From contig NZ_CP009110.1 of assembly GCF_000739085.1 (NCBI RefSeq), positions 372,001 to 436,000 on the forward strand: a stretch of 64,000 bases of DNA, given 5' to 3'. Shown here piece after piece: positions 31,298 to 40,417 of the stretch. The DNA comes from Amycolatopsis methanolica 239. Lineage in GTDB: Bacteria > Actinomycetota > Actinomycetes > Mycobacteriales > Pseudonocardiaceae. The stretch's first letter is position 1. The number at the start of each line of letters is the position of its first letter. The notes under the pieces were generated by a model, which did no database searches, was not told where the DNA came from, and saw only the letters and a list, made by a program, of their open reading frames with translations. The translations under genes and the position numbers were made by a program.

Positions 31298-32098
31298 TTA
31301 CCTGCCTCCGGGTGCCACCGTCGCCCACGGCACGGTCAGCTCGCCGAGCCGGATCCGCCGTGGCCGGGTCAGCACCGGCCAGCCGCGCGCGGCGAGCAGC
31401 CGCACGCTCTCCAGCCAGCGGGCGCGGGCGCCGAATGCCTGGTGCGGCGCGGCGGTCGCCCAGCAGATGTCCAATGTGGACACGAGGTCGTGGATCCGCT
31501 CGCCAGGCACGTTGCGGTGGATCAGCGCCTTCGGCAGTCGTTCGGCCAAAGTGGACGGCTCGTCGAGCGAATCCAGGTGGCAGGACAAGGTGAGCGTACG
31601 CGGGCCGTCCGCGTCCAGCGTGACCCAGGTGGACAGTCGGCCGATCTCGTCGCAGGTGCCCTCGACGAGCAGCCCACCCGGGGCGAGGCGGTCGAGGACC
31701 AGCTTCCACGCGCCCTCGACCTCGTCCTCCGGGTACTGCCGCAGCACGTTGAACGCGCGCACCAGGTTCGGCCGGGCCCCGGCGAGTTCGAAACCGCCCT
31801 GGCGGAAGTCCAGCCACGGGGGCCGCGCGGCGGGTTTCGCGACCGCGACGCGCTCCGGGTCGATCTCCAGCCCGAGCACCCGGACCCGCGGGTGGACCCG
31901 CCGCAGCCGCGCGGCCATCTCGACCGTGGTCACCGGGGACGCGCCGTACCCGAGGTCCACGACGAGCGGGTCCGGCGCGCGGCGCAGCGCGGCCGACACC
32001 TCGGGGGCGCCGGCCAGCCAGCGGTCGACGCGGCGCAGGCGGTTGGGGTTCGTGGTTCCTCGGGTCGGCGCGCCTACCGGGCCGCGCGCCCCAGCCAT
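31298..32098 (-). CDS. Class I SAM-dependent methyltransferase-like protein
   Basis: A 266-residue protein with a Rossmann-like core: LVVDLGYGASPVTTVEMAARL (motif I, slightly unusual), RVLGLEIDPERVAVA (acidic end of strand 2) and a later strand LAPGGLLVEGTCDEIGRL. The remaining C-terminal half, with HRNVPGERIHDLVSTLDICWATAAPHQAFGARARW, looks like a substrate domain. The substrate is unknown. Its 5' end overlaps the DUF2505 gene by 25 bp on the same strand, so the two are likely co-transcribed. Confidence 0.68.
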   Translation of the reverse strand: MAGARGPVGAPTRGTTNPNRLRRVDRWLAGAPEVSAALRRAPDPLVVDLGYGASPVTTVEMAARLRRVHPRVRVLGLEIDPERVAVAKPAARPPWLDFRQGGFELAGARPNLVRAFNVLRQYPEDEVEGAWKLVLDRLAPGGLLVEGTCDEIGRLSTWVTLDADGPRTLTLSCHLDSLDEPSTLAERLPKALIHRNVPGERIHDLVSTLDICWATAAPHQAFGARARWLESVRLLAARGWPVLTRPRRIRLGELTVPWATVAPGGR

Positions 32099-32577
32099 TC
32101 GCGGCTGAACTGGGCCTCGCGGGCCAGCAGCTTGGTCAGCTCGCCCGCGACGAAGCTCTCCAGCTTGCCGCCGACCAGCGGGATCCTGACCTTGACCTCA
32201 CCGCGGGTCTCGACCACCGAGCCGTCGCCACGGGGACGCAGCTCGGTGCGGGCGGTGATCTCGCCGGGCATCCCGCTCACCGTGGCCCGCGCCGTGCCCG
32301 TGTAGCCGTCCCCGTCGCGAGTGAAGGTGTGCTCGCGGTCGACGTAGAGGTCGCCGGGCTGCAGCTTGCGGACGATCTGCGGGAGCTTGTCCGCCTCGAT
32401 GCCCTGGCGCAGCGTGTACCGGGCGCCGTCGTCGTCCGCGGAATGGCTGAGCAGGGCGCTGTTCTTGCCGCCGATCTCGGCGAGGCGGGCCGTCAGTGCC
32501 TCCTCGCTCGTCTCGGCCCGGAACACCTCGGAGACGCCGTTGGGGTACTCCGCGCGGTGCTCGATACGGGATGCCAT
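32074..32577 (-). CDS. DUF2505 protein (Rv0481c-like)
   Basis: A 167-residue SRPBCC-like protein from ATG 32575-32577: RIEHRAEYPNGVSEVFRAETSEEALTARLAEIGGK, RKLQPGDLYVDREHTF and LVGGKLESFVAGELTKLLAREAQFSREWL. This is the DUF2505 signature of Actinobacteria, divergent from murB exactly as Rv0481c is from Rv0482. Function is unknown. Only 26 bp separate the two starts. Confidence 0.83.
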   Translation of the reverse strand: MASRIEHRAEYPNGVSEVFRAETSEEALTARLAEIGGKNSALLSHSADDDGARYTLRQGIEADKLPQIVRKLQPGDLYVDREHTFTRDGDGYTGTARATVSGMPGEITARTELRPRGDGSVVETRGEVKVRIPLVGGKLESFVAGELTKLLAREAQFSREWLGRAAR

Positions 32578-32603
32578 GAGGCCAGACAGTACCGTTTGTC
32601 CTC

Positions 32604-33626
32604 GTGAGCCGTCTTGACACACCGACCCAGACGACCCTGGCCGAACACACCACGCTGCGCCTCGGCGGGCCGGCCCGCGCGTTCGTGGTGGCCGGGACCA
32701 CCGACGAACTGCTCGCCGCGGTGCGGTCGATCGAGGGACCGGTGCTGCTGCTCGGCGGCGGGTCGAACCTCGTCGTCGGCGACGACGGCTTCCCCGGCAC
32801 CGTGGTCAAGATCGCGACCGGCGGCTGGCGGATCGACGGTGACGAGGTCGAGGTCGCGGCCGGCCAGAACTGGGACGAGTTCGTCGCGGCGACCGTCGAG
32901 GCCGGGTTCGGCGGCCTTGAGTGCCTGTCGGGCATCCCCGGCTCGGTGGGCGCGACGCCGATCCAGAACGTCGGCGCGTACGGCTGCGAGGTGGCCGACC
33001 TGCTCACCTCGATCGAGTGCTACGACCGGCGCACCGGCGAGGTGCGCACGATGACCGCGGACGAGCTCGGCTTCGGCTACCGCACCAGCGTGCTCAAGGG
33101 GGAGAGCTGGGGGATCGTCCTCAGTGTCCGGTTCGCGCTGCGCGCCGACGGGCTGTCCGCGCCGATCCGCTACGCCGAACTGGCCCGCACGCTGGGCGTC
33201 GAGCAGGGCGCGCGGGTGCCGGCGGCGCAGGCGCGCGAGGCCGTGCTGAAGCTGCGGCAGGGCAAGGGCATGGTGCTGGACGCCTCCGACCACGACACGT
33301 GGAGCGCGGGCTCGTTCTTCACCAATCCGATCGTCGCGGAGATCCCGCCGGCGCTGGAGGGTGTGGAGATGCCGCGTTACCCGGCCGACGGCGGGGTGAA
33401 GCTGTCCGCGGCCTGGCTGATCGAGCGGGCCGGGTTCGGCAAGGGCCACCCGGGGCCGGGTGGGCGGGTGTCCTTGTCCACCAAGCACACCCTGGCCCTG
33501 ACCAACCGGGGTTCGGCCAGCACCGCGGACCTGCTGGCGCTGGCGCGCGAGGTCCGGGACGGCGTGCACGCCCGCTTCGGCGTCACGCTGCGTCCCGAAC
33601 CACTGCTGATCAACTGCGCCCTGTAG
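32604..33626 (+). CDS. murB: UDP-N-acetylenolpyruvoylglucosamine reductase
   Basis: A 340-residue FAD enzyme reducing UDP-GlcNAc-enolpyruvate to UDP-MurNAc with NADPH, the second step of peptidoglycan precursor synthesis. Visible motifs are HTTLRLGGPARAF, LLGGGSNLVVGDDGFPGTVVKI (FAD site), GLECLSGIPGSVGATPIQNVGAYGCEV, FGYRTSVLK and AGSFFTNPIV, which carries the catalytic Ser, plus a C-terminal Glu in RPEPLLINC. GTG 32604 is eight bases after TACCGT (32590-32595), suggesting a leaderless transcript. Confidence 0.95.
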   Translation: MSRLDTPTQTTLAEHTTLRLGGPARAFVVAGTTDELLAAVRSIEGPVLLLGGGSNLVVGDDGFPGTVVKIATGGWRIDGDEVEVAAGQNWDEFVAATVEAGFGGLECLSGIPGSVGATPIQNVGAYGCEVADLLTSIECYDRRTGEVRTMTADELGFGYRTSVLKGESWGIVLSVRFALRADGLSAPIRYAELARTLGVEQGARVPAAQAREAVLKLRQGKGMVLDASDHDTWSAGSFFTNPIVAEIPPALEGVEMPRYPADGGVKLSAAWLIERAGFGKGHPGPGGRVSLSTKHTLALTNRGSASTADLLALAREVRDGVHARFGVTLRPEPLLINCAL

Positions 33627-34361
33627 TCACTCGCGGTGGGCGCGGCTGCCGTTGAGCTGTGCGCGCGGCTTCATGACGATGGTGTCCAGGTTCACGTGCG
33701 CCGGCCGGGTCACGGCGAACGCGATCACGTCGGCCACGTCCTCCGCGGTCAGCGGGGTGAGGCCCTGGTAGACCTTCGCGGCGCGCTCGGTGTCGCCGTC
33801 GAACCGGTTGGCGGAGAAGTCGGTCTCGACCATGCCGGGCACGATCTCGGTGATCCGCACCGGGTCGCCGAGGTGCTCCGAGCGCAGCGTGCGGTGCAGG
33901 GCCGACTGGGCGTGCTTCGCCGACGTGTAGCCGGAACCGCCGTCGTACACCTCGTGCCCGGCGATCGACGTGACGGTCACCACGTGGCCGTCACCGGAGG
34001 CGATCAGCTTCGGCAGCAACGCCTTCGTCATGCGCAGGGTGCCGAGGACGTTGACCTCCCACATCCAGCGCCAGTGGTCCTCGTCGGCGTCTTCCACGCG
34101 CTCCAGGCCCCGTGCGCCGCCCGCGTTGTTGACGAGAACGTGGCAATCTGGAACCTGCTGGACGAATGCGGCAACCGAACCGGGGTCGGTGACGTCCAGT
34201 ACGTGTGCGGTTCCGGACAACTCGGCGGCCAGCTTCTCCAGGCGGTCGAGGCGCCGAGCCCCGAGCACGACGTGGAATCCGGCCTCGGCGAGGGCGCGGG
34301 CGGTCGCCTCGCCGATACCCGCGCTGGCGCCGGTGATCACTGCGGTTCGCTTGGTCGTCAT
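33627..34361 (-). CDS. Short-chain dehydrogenase/reductase (Rv0484c-like)
   Basis: A 244-residue classical SDR: TGASAGIGEATA (cofactor glycine motif), VLVNNAGG, VTVTSIAGHEVYDGGSGYTSAKHAQSAL containing catalytic Ser, Tyr and Lys, and PGMVETDFSANRF. The basic pair after strand 2 (GARRLDRL) favours NADP. It converges on murB and is divergent from the transpeptidase gene, the same order as in M. tuberculosis. Substrate is unknown. ATG 34359-34361 is used; MCGM, three codons earlier, is possible. Confidence 0.88.
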   Translation of the reverse strand: MTTKRTAVITGASAGIGEATARALAEAGFHVVLGARRLDRLEKLAAELSGTAHVLDVTDPGSVAAFVQQVPDCHVLVNNAGGARGLERVEDADEDHWRWMWEVNVLGTLRMTKALLPKLIASGDGHVVTVTSIAGHEVYDGGSGYTSAKHAQSALHRTLRSEHLGDPVRITEIVPGMVETDFSANRFDGDTERAAKVYQGLTPLTAEDVADVIAFAVTRPAHVNLDTIVMKPRAQLNGSRAHRE

Positions 34362-34455
34362 ACCGCACATACTCCCAGCGGGGGACATGCCGGTAACGCG
34401 GCAGGGCCGGGCGTCGCTTGACGTCCGGGAGAAGTACGGAGTGCGGAGGTAACAG

Positions 34456-35625
34456 GTGATCGAGAGGCGCACGGTGTTCAAGGCCGCGCTCGCCGCGGGT
34501 GCGGCGACCATGGCCGCGGCGTGCACCAGCGGCGGGGACGACGGCGGCGCGCAGACCGGGGGCGGGGCGACGACCGAGGCGCCGCCTGCCGCGGTCATCA
34601 CCGCCGAGCCCGCCGCGGACGCGAAGAACGTCCCCGTGCTGCAGCCCGTCACTGTGAAGGTCGCCAAGGGCACGCTCACCGAGGTCAAGCTGACCAACGC
34701 CGACGGCAAGGCCGTCGAGGGCAAGCTCAGCGACGACAAGACCACCTGGACCAGCAGCGAGTCCCTCGGTTACGACAAGACCTACACCTACAACGCGACC
34801 GCCACCGGCACAGACGGCAAGCCGGTGACGCTGACCGGCAGCTTCTCGACGCTCAAGCCGGCCTCCACCGTGCGCGTCACGCTGAACCCGGCCGACGACG
34901 TGACCGTCGGCGTCGCGATGCCGGTGAGCGTGAAGTTCACCAGCGCCGTGAAGAACAAGGCCGCCGTGGAGCGGGCGCTGAAGATCGAGACGTCCACCGA
35001 CGTCGAGGGCTCCTGGGGCTGGCTGTCCGACCAGCAGGTGGACTGGCGGCCGAAGGAGTACTGGCCCGCCAACACCACGGTCAAGGTCGAGGCGAAGCTC
35101 TACGGCATTGACCTCGGCGGCGGGGCCTACCCGCGAGCCGACGTCACCACCGAGTTCAAGATCGGCCGCAACCAGGTCGTGAAGATCCACACCCCGGACC
35201 ACAAGATGAACGTGTACCGGGGCGGGTCCCTGCACAAGAGCTACCCGTGCAGCAACGGCAAGGACTCGGACGTGAACCTGAACACACCGAACGGCACCTA
35301 CATCATCATGACGAAGGAGCCGAGCGCGATCTTCGACAACGCGCGCTACGGCTACACCAACGTCAACAAGAAGTGGGCGTGCCGGTTCTCCAACCACGGC
35401 GAGTTCATCCACGAAAACCAGGACAACGCGGCCAACATCGGGCGGGCCAACACCTCGCACGGCTGCGTCAACCTGCTGGAAGCCGACGCGAAGGACTACT
35501 TCGACTCGGCCCTGATCGGCGACCCCGTTGAGATCACCGGCTCGAAGCTCGGGCCGGTCGTCACCTCGGACGTCATGGACTGGCTGGTCAGCTGGAGCGC
35601 CTGGCAGGCCAAGTCCGCCCTGTGA
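34456..35625 (+). CDS. L,D-transpeptidase lipoprotein (LdtMt-type)
   Basis: A 389-residue envelope enzyme. The signal has RRTVFK followed by a hydrophobic stretch and the lipobox MAAAC, suggesting a Tat-type lipoprotein. Two Ig-like domains (about residues 45-135 and 136-230) precede the YkuD catalytic domain, in which SNHGEFIHEN supplies the first conserved His and NTSHGCVNLLEAD holds the catalytic His and Cys. These enzymes form 3-3 cross-links in peptidoglycan and are blocked by carbapenems. Its place between murB/SDR and mshA equals Rv0483 (LprQ/LdtMt5). The start is GTG. Confidence 0.9.
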   Translation: MIERRTVFKAALAAGAATMAAACTSGGDDGGAQTGGGATTEAPPAAVITAEPAADAKNVPVLQPVTVKVAKGTLTEVKLTNADGKAVEGKLSDDKTTWTSSESLGYDKTYTYNATATGTDGKPVTLTGSFSTLKPASTVRVTLNPADDVTVGVAMPVSVKFTSAVKNKAAVERALKIETSTDVEGSWGWLSDQQVDWRPKEYWPANTTVKVEAKLYGIDLGGGAYPRADVTTEFKIGRNQVVKIHTPDHKMNVYRGGSLHKSYPCSNGKDSDVNLNTPNGTYIIMTKEPSAIFDNARYGYTNVNKKWACRFSNHGEFIHENQDNAANIGRANTSHGCVNLLEADAKDYFDSALIGDPVEITGSKLGPVVTSDVMDWLVSWSAWQAKSAL

Positions 35626-35724
35626 CGGTTTCGCACCGCTGGGAAGATGACGGGTGCCCGTGGGCGTTGTCGTTCACGGGCTCCGCCCTGATGCGGAAAG
35701 AGACTGACACGGGAGTTGAACCAG

Positions 35725-37032
35725 GTGACGATCTCGCTGCGCGGATCACGACGGACGCAGACGATTTGGCCGCGCAGGGTCGCGGTGCTGTCGGTGCACA
35801 CGTCACCCCTGGAGCAGCCCGGCACCGGTGACGCCGGCGGGATGAACGTCTACATCACGCACACCGCGGTCGAGATGGCGCGGCGCGGGGTCGCCGTCGA
35901 GGTGTTCACGCGCGCGACCTCGTCCGAGCAGCCCCCGGTTGCCGAGCTGGCGCCCGGCGTGCTGGTGCGGCACATCCCGGCAGGCCCGTTCGAACCGCTC
36001 GGCCGCGACGAGCTGCCTGCCCAGCTGTGCGCGTTCACGTCGGGCGTGCTGCGTGCGGAGGCCTTCCACGAGCCCGGCTACTACGACCTGATCCACTCGC
36101 ACTACTGGCTGTCCGGCCAGGTCGGGTGGCTCGCGCGGGACCGGTGGGGCGTGCCGCTGGTGCACACCGCGCACACGCTGGCGAAGGTCAAGAACGCCGC
36201 GCTCGCCGAGGGTGACAAGCCCGAGCCGCGCACCCGGGTCATCGGGGAGGAGCAGGTGGTCGCCGAGTCCGACCGGCTGGTGGCGAACACGCCGGTGGAG
36301 GCGCGGCAGCTGGTGGACCTCTACGGCGCGGCCCCGGAGCGGGTGCACACGGTCGCGCCCGGGGTGGACCTGAACCGGTTCGTCCCCGGTTCGCAGGCGG
36401 GTGCCCGGCGGCGGCTGGGGTTGCCGCGCGATGCCGTGGTGCTGGCGTTCGCCGGCCGGATCCAGCCGTTGAAGGCGCCGGACGTGCTGCTGCACGCGGC
36501 CGCGCACCTGCTCCAGCGGCAGCCGGAGCTGCGGGAGCGGCTGGTCGTGCTGGTCGTGGGTGGTCCCTCGGGCACCGGGCTGGAGCAGCCGCAGGCCCTG
36601 CGTGAGCTCGCGGTATCGCTGGGTATCCAGGAGGTGGTGCGGTTCCTGCCGCCGCAGCCGGGTGAGCGGCTGGCGGAGGTGTACCGCGCCGCGGACGTGG
36701 TGGCGGTACCGAGCTACAACGAGTCGTTCGGCCTGGTCGCGCTGGAGGCGCAGGCCTGCGGGACGCCCGTGGTGGCGGCCGAGGTCGGCGGGCTGCCGGT
36801 GGCGGTCGCGCACGGCGTGTCCGGGCTGCTGGTGCCGTCGCACGCGGCGCGGGACTGGGCCGGGGCGCTGGCCAGTGTGGCGTTGCGGCCGGACCGGCGG
36901 GCGGAGCTTGCGGAGAACGCGCTGGTGCACGCGCGGCGGTTCTCGTGGGCGCGCACCACGGACGCCCTGCTGGAGACCTACGCGGCGGCTTCGCGGACGC
37001 TGGCCGCGCTGCATGAGGAGATCGCGGTATGA
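35725..37032 (+). CDS. mshA: D-inositol-3-phosphate glycosyltransferase
   Basis: A 435-residue GT4 enzyme that transfers N-acetylglucosamine from UDP-GlcNAc to 1D-myo-inositol 3-phosphate, the first step of mycothiol synthesis. Visible are [20 protein letters not shown] (acceptor loop), [37 protein letters not shown] and the EX7E segment [21 protein letters not shown]. Length fits the family (430-480). GTG 35725 with GGGAG nine bases upstream is used; TTG 35716 is possible. The stop overlaps the YbjN gene by 4 bp (ATGA). Confidence 0.95.
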   Translation: MTISLRGSRRTQTIWPRRVAVLSVHTSPLEQPGTGDAGGMNVYITHTAVEMARRGVAVEVFTRATSSEQPPVAELAPGVLVRHIPAGPFEPLGRDELPAQLCAFTSGVLRAEAFHEPGYYDLIHSHYWLSGQVGWLARDRWGVPLVHTAHTLAKVKNAALAEGDKPEPRTRVIGEEQVVAESDRLVANTPVEARQLVDLYGAAPERVHTVAPGVDLNRFVPGSQAGARRRLGLPRDAVVLAFAGRIQPLKAPDVLLHAAAHLLQRQPELRERLVVLVVGGPSGTGLEQPQALRELAVSLGIQEVVRFLPPQPGERLAEVYRAADVVAVPSYNESFGLVALEAQACGTPVVAAEVGGLPVAVAHGVSGLLVPSHAARDWAGALASVALRPDRRAELAENALVHARRFSWARTTDALLETYAAASRTLAALHEEIAV

Positions 37033-37541
37033 CGCTCGACAAGGTCGTCCGGACAACGCTGGACCAGGCAGACCTGAAGTACGACCGCAAGGCCGAGGGC
37101 AAGTACTTCGTCACCCTCCCCGGCACCAAGAAGCTCCAGACCAACGTTTGGCTGATCGAGCGCGAACACGCCTTCGCCGTAGAGGCCTTCGTCTGCCGCC
37201 GCCCCGACGAGAACCACGAGCAGGTCTACCGCTTCCTGCTGCGCCGCAACGCAAAGCTCTACGGCGTCCACTACACCGTGGACGCTCTCGGCGACATCTA
37301 CCTGGTGGGCCGCTTCGGCAAGGACGCGGTGACCGAGCAGGAGCTGGACAAGATCCTGGGCCAGGTGCTGGAAGCCGCGGACGGCGACTTCAACACGATC
37401 CTCGAACTGGGCTTCGCCACGTCCATCAAACGCGAGTGGGACTGGCGTGTGAGCCGAGGCGAAAGCCTGGCCAACCTACAAGCCTTCAAACACCTGGTAG
37501 AGCCCGACCAAGCCCACGAACCCGGCACCCTCACGGAGTAA
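37029..37541 (+). CDS. YbjN-domain protein (Rv0487-like)
   Basis: A 170-residue protein, mostly one YbjN domain: [59 protein letters not shown] and [30 protein letters not shown]. YbjN folds resemble type III secretion chaperones; function in actinobacteria is unknown. It always follows mshA in this synteny block. Translation is coupled through the ATGA overlap. Confidence 0.87.
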   Translation: MTLDKVVRTTLDQADLKYDRKAEGKYFVTLPGTKKLQTNVWLIEREHAFAVEAFVCRRPDENHEQVYRFLLRRNAKLYGVHYTVDALGDIYLVGRFGKDAVTEQELDKILGQVLEAADGDFNTILELGFATSIKREWDWRVSRGESLANLQAFKHLVEPDQAHEPGTLTE

Positions 37542-37607
37542 ACCAACGCTGGTCCAAGCCCAACGCGCCCGCCGCCCGCCAACGCAAGAATCTCGCACCG
37601 TGGGGGT

Positions 37608-37623
37608 CTGGGGGCGCCCCCAG
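37608..37623. terminator. Palindromic hairpin downstream of mshA-ybjN
   Basis: CTGGGGGCGCCCCCAG is fully self-complementary over 16 bp. It lies 67 bp after the YbjN stop in a 556-bp spacer (37542-38097) and may act as a GC-rich terminator. There is no U-tract. Confidence 0.4.
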
Positions 37624-37892
37624 CGGCAATGTGCGAACGCCCGCCCCGCGGCGAGCGAAGCGAGCACGCGGAAGAGCGGGCGGAGCGGCTTGAGGGAGGG
37701 GGAGTCGCGAACTCAAGCCGCCCCGCGAACGCTCCCGCCGCTTCTGGACCCGGTGGCGAGGGGGAGTGCCAACGGGGCCGGCGGGGCCGCAGCCCGGCAG
37801 GGGGGAGACAGGCTGCGGTCGTACCCCGCGTCCGGCTGGGGAGTGCGTGGAATTCCAGCCGAGCGGGACGTAAGCCAACTTGTCAGATGTCC

Positions 37893-37916
37893 ACCAGTAA
37901 TCACAAGACTACTGGT
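37893..37916. promoter_or_regulatory. Inverted repeat in the AT-richer part of the spacer before gpm
   Basis: ACCAGTA (37893-37899) and TACTGGT (37910-37916) are perfect 7-bp arms. The surrounding 37870-38060 is clearly less GC-rich than the rest of the window, as expected for a promoter region upstream of the phosphoglycerate mutase gene. No specific regulator can be named. From 37624 to 37860 nothing else was recognised. Confidence 0.35.
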
Positions 37917-38097
37917 TACTCCGTTCGAGTGATTCTCACTGTCTGTGTTAACGGTATGCAGCAAGTGTCACTTTCATGACCGGTGTCCAATCGACCAAAG
38001 AGCAGTCGGGCGAACCTCTACCGAGTGGTAACACACTGTCTGTAGAAAGCTCTGGGCGTCATCCGGTCGCTCGCCGTGTTCTGGCAGGCTAGCGGGT

Positions 38098-38838
38098 ATG
38101 GCCGAACTTGGGACGCTGGTGCTGCTCCGCCACGGGCAGAGCACCTGGAACGCCGAGAACCTGTTCACCGGCTGGGTCGACGTGCCCCTGTCCGAGCTCG
38201 GGCAGCAGGAGGCCCGCAAGGGCGGTGAGCTGCTCGCGGAGAGCGGTCTGCTGCCCGACGTCGTCCACACGTCGCTGCTGCGCCGGGCGATCTCGACCGC
38301 CAACATCGCGCTGGACATCGCCGACCGGCACTGGATCCCGGTGCGCCGCGACTGGCGGCTCAACGAGCGGCACTACGGCGCGCTCCAGGGCAAGAACAAG
38401 AAGCAGGTCCGGGACGAGTTCGGCGAGGAGCAGTTCATGCTCTGGCGCCGCTCCTACGACGTGCCGCCGCCGCCGATCGAGCGTGGCAGCGAGTTCAGTC
38501 AGGACACCGACGTCCGCTACGGCCCCGACGCGCCGCTGACGGAGTGCTTGAAGGACGTCGTCGCGCGGCTGCTGCCGTACTGGGATTCGGCCATCGTGCC
38601 GGACCTGCGCGCGGGCAAGACGGTGCTGGTCGCCGCGCACGGCAACTCGCTGCGCGCCCTGGTGAAGCACCTGGACGGGATTTCCGACGACGCCATCGCC
38701 GGCCTGAACATCCCGACCGGCATCCCGCTGCGCTACGACCTGGACGAGAACCTGAAGCCGGCCAACCCGGGCGGCACCTACCTCGACCCGGAGGCCGCGG
38801 CCGCGGCCGCCGCCGCGGTCGCCAACCAGGGCCGCTGA
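38098..38838 (+). CDS. gpmA: 2,3-bisphosphoglycerate-dependent phosphoglycerate mutase
   Basis: A 246-residue glycolytic enzyme interconverting 3- and 2-phosphoglycerate. [12 protein letters not shown] holds the phosphohistidine His12; [54 protein letters not shown] and [13 protein letters not shown] (second catalytic His) are all present. It is the equivalent of M. tuberculosis Gpm1 (Rv0489). The C-terminus ends in a poly-Ala run. A strong terminator follows immediately. Confidence 0.95.
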   Translation: MAELGTLVLLRHGQSTWNAENLFTGWVDVPLSELGQQEARKGGELLAESGLLPDVVHTSLLRRAISTANIALDIADRHWIPVRRDWRLNERHYGALQGKNKKQVRDEFGEEQFMLWRRSYDVPPPPIERGSEFSQDTDVRYGPDAPLTECLKDVVARLLPYWDSAIVPDLRAGKTVLVAAHGNSLRALVKHLDGISDDAIAGLNIPTGIPLRYDLDENLKPANPGGTYLDPEAAAAAAAAVANQGR

Positions 38839-38851
38839 CGCCAGTCCGCCG

Positions 38852-38885
38852 AAACGCCGGCTCCCCCCTCGGGAGCCGGCGTTTT
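38852..38885 (+). terminator. Rho-independent terminator of gpmA
   Basis: AAACGCCGGCTCCC (38852-38865) pairs with GGGAGCCGGCGTTT (38871-38884) over 14 bp with a 5-base loop and ends in a short U-tract. The flanking A/T runs make it usable on both strands, so it can also end the convergent small membrane-protein gene. Confidence 0.85.
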
Positions 38886-38889
38886 GCGT

Positions 38890-39069
38890 TCAGCGTCCGA
38901 TCCGGCGCTGGGCCAACTCGGCCGCGGTGTGCGCCACCCGGCGTGCCTGATCGCCCTTGCCCCGCCGGTGCAGCACGAGCACGACCGCGAGGACGACGAG
39001 CGCGAGCGCCACGACCACCGCCGCGATCAGCGCGAACCGGACCAGCAGCACGGTGAGCACGGTTTCCAC
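38890..39069 (-). CDS. Small single-pass membrane protein
   Basis: A 59-residue protein with one long helix (VRFALIAAVVVALALVVLAVVLVL) followed by the basic tail HRRGKGDQARRVAHTAAEL. GTG 39067-39069 has an excellent Shine-Dalgarno, AAAGGAGGG, six bases upstream, which supports a real gene despite its size. It is divergent from a TetR regulator with two operators in between and is probably that regulator's target. Function is unknown. Confidence 0.7.
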   Translation of the reverse strand: METVLTVLLVRFALIAAVVVALALVVLAVVLVLHRRGKGDQARRVAHTAAELAQRRIGR

Positions 39070-39084
39070 AGCAACCCTCCTTTA

Positions 39085-39125
39085 TATCCCAACTGTGATA
39101 AAAAGAAGTTAGCACAGCTGTGATA
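39085..39125. promoter_or_regulatory. Two TetR-type operators between the small membrane gene and TetR gene
   Basis: TAGCACAGCTGTGATA (39110-39125) is a 16-bp near-perfect palindrome around CAGCTG, and TATCCCAACTGTGATA (39085-39100) is a second, weaker copy 25 bp away. Both share the half-site CTGTGATA in the same orientation. The region is locally AT-rich and contains the divergent promoters. Confidence 0.6.
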
Positions 39126-39135
39126 CAAAGGCCAG

Positions 39136-39735
39136 GTGCCGAAGATCGTGGATCCGGAGAGCAGGCGGGCGGAGGTGGCCGACGCGCTGTTCCGGCTGGC
39201 CGTGCGTGAGGGGCTGCACCGGGTGTCGCTGCGGACGGTGGCGGCCGAGGCCGGCCTGAACGTCGGCTCCGTCCGGCACTACTTCGACGGCCAGGCTGAG
39301 CTGATGCGTTTCGCGATGCGGACGGTCATCGACCGCGTGTCCGCCCGGCTGACCGAGAAGGTCGAAGCCCTCGGTGACGTCGGCCGGCTGTCCCCGGCCG
39401 AGCGTCGCGCGGCGCGGACCGAACTGCTGGCCGAACTGCTGCCGCTCGACGACGCCCGGCGGGCCGAGGTGACGGTGTTCCTCGAGTTCGCGGTGGCTTC
39501 ACGCACCGACGAGCGGCTGGCGGACCTGGCGCGCGAGGCGGCGTCCGGGACGCGGGCACTGGTTCGCCGCGTCCTCGCCGCGCTGGACCTCGACGATCTC
39601 GACACCGAGGTGCGGCGGCTCACGGCGCTGATCGACGGCCTGAGCCTGAACGGGGTCCTGCACCCGGACCTGTGGTCACCCGCGGCGGCGCTGTCGGCGC
39701 TCCGGACCCACCTCGACGCGCTAGACCAGTCCTAG
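39136..39735 (+). CDS. TetR-family transcriptional regulator
   Basis: A 199-residue regulator: ALFRLAVREGLHRVSLRTVAAEAGLNVGSVRHYFDGQAELMRFAM is the HTH (about residues 15-60), followed by a helical ligand domain with VFLEFAVASRTDERLADLAREA and LTALIDGLSLNGVLHPDLW. GTG 39136 is used. It is divergent from a 59-residue membrane protein gene and likely represses it and itself. The 3' end overlaps the convergent HTH gene by 15 bp. Confidence 0.85.
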   Translation: MPKIVDPESRRAEVADALFRLAVREGLHRVSLRTVAAEAGLNVGSVRHYFDGQAELMRFAMRTVIDRVSARLTEKVEALGDVGRLSPAERRAARTELLAELLPLDDARRAEVTVFLEFAVASRTDERLADLAREAASGTRALVRRVLAALDLDDLDTEVRRLTALIDGLSLNGVLHPDLWSPAAALSALRTHLDALDQS

Positions 39736-40350
39736 CTGCCGGGCCCGCACCCCGGCCTGGAAGCGGGACGTCGCGCCCAGCGCGTCCATCAGCTCCGCCA
39801 CCCGCCGCCGGTAGGTGCGCACGCTCAGCCCCAGCGCCCGCGCGGCCGTCTCGTCCTTGCTGCCCGCGGCCAGCTCGTCGAGTATCCGTGGCGCCAGCGC
39901 CCTGACCTCGGCGAACTCCGTCTCGTAGATCGCCAGCTCGGTGCCTGCCCGCCAGGCGGCGTTGAAGAGGCTCGTCACGCTGCCGATCACCTCGGGGCTG
40001 GTGACGACCGTGTAGCCGCGCTCGCCGCTCGCCGCGTCGCCCGCCAGGATCGCCACCTTCCGGTCCAGCACGATCGTCTCGTTGATCTCGTCGAGCGTGA
40101 TCCGGATCCGCGCGCCCAGCCGCTCCCGCTCGCGCAGGTGCGCCACCCCGCCCGGCTGCAGCAGCGACGCGGGCCGGTACAGCTTCCGCACGGTCCGGCC
40201 GGCCATGTCCTGCTGCCGGCTGTGCGGCACCTGGTGCGCCGTCGCCCACGTGTGCAGGTCGTTCGCGGCGCAGAAGATCTCCCGCGCCGAGGAGAACAGG
40301 TGGGCCGTCCGCGCGAACAACTCGGCCTCACCGCGCACCAGCACGTCCAT
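39721..40350 (-). CDS. LuxR-type/helix-turn-helix transcriptional regulator
   Basis: A 209-residue protein from ATG 40348-40350. The N-terminal part with ELFARTAHLFSSAREIFCAANDLHTWA and a middle domain VLDRKVAILAGDAASGERGYTVVTSPEVIGSVTSLFNAAW resemble the sensor/TrmB-like part of actinobacterial LuxR-type regulators. The C-terminal HTH has KDETAARALGLSVRTYRRRVAELMDALGATSRFQAGVRA. It is divergent from the aldo/keto reductase gene, which it likely controls. Confidence 0.75.
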   Translation of the reverse strand: MDVLVRGEAELFARTAHLFSSAREIFCAANDLHTWATAHQVPHSRQQDMAGRTVRKLYRPASLLQPGGVAHLRERERLGARIRITLDEINETIVLDRKVAILAGDAASGERGYTVVTSPEVIGSVTSLFNAAWRAGTELAIYETEFAEVRALAPRILDELAAGSKDETAARALGLSVRTYRRRVAELMDALGATSRFQAGVRARQLGLV

Positions 40351-40361
40351 GACGACCAGTG

Positions 40362-40377
40362 TGGCAGCAAGTTGCCA
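40362..40377. promoter_or_regulatory. Inverted repeat between the HTH regulator and aldo/keto reductase
   Basis: TGGCA (40362-40366) and TGCCA (40373-40377) flank a 6-bp spacer in the 67-bp divergent gap. It is a possible operator for the regulator on the minus strand. Confidence 0.35.
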
Positions 40378-40417
40378 AGCTGCGGCGCGTCCGCGAGCGC
40401 CGGACCAACCTGGAGCC

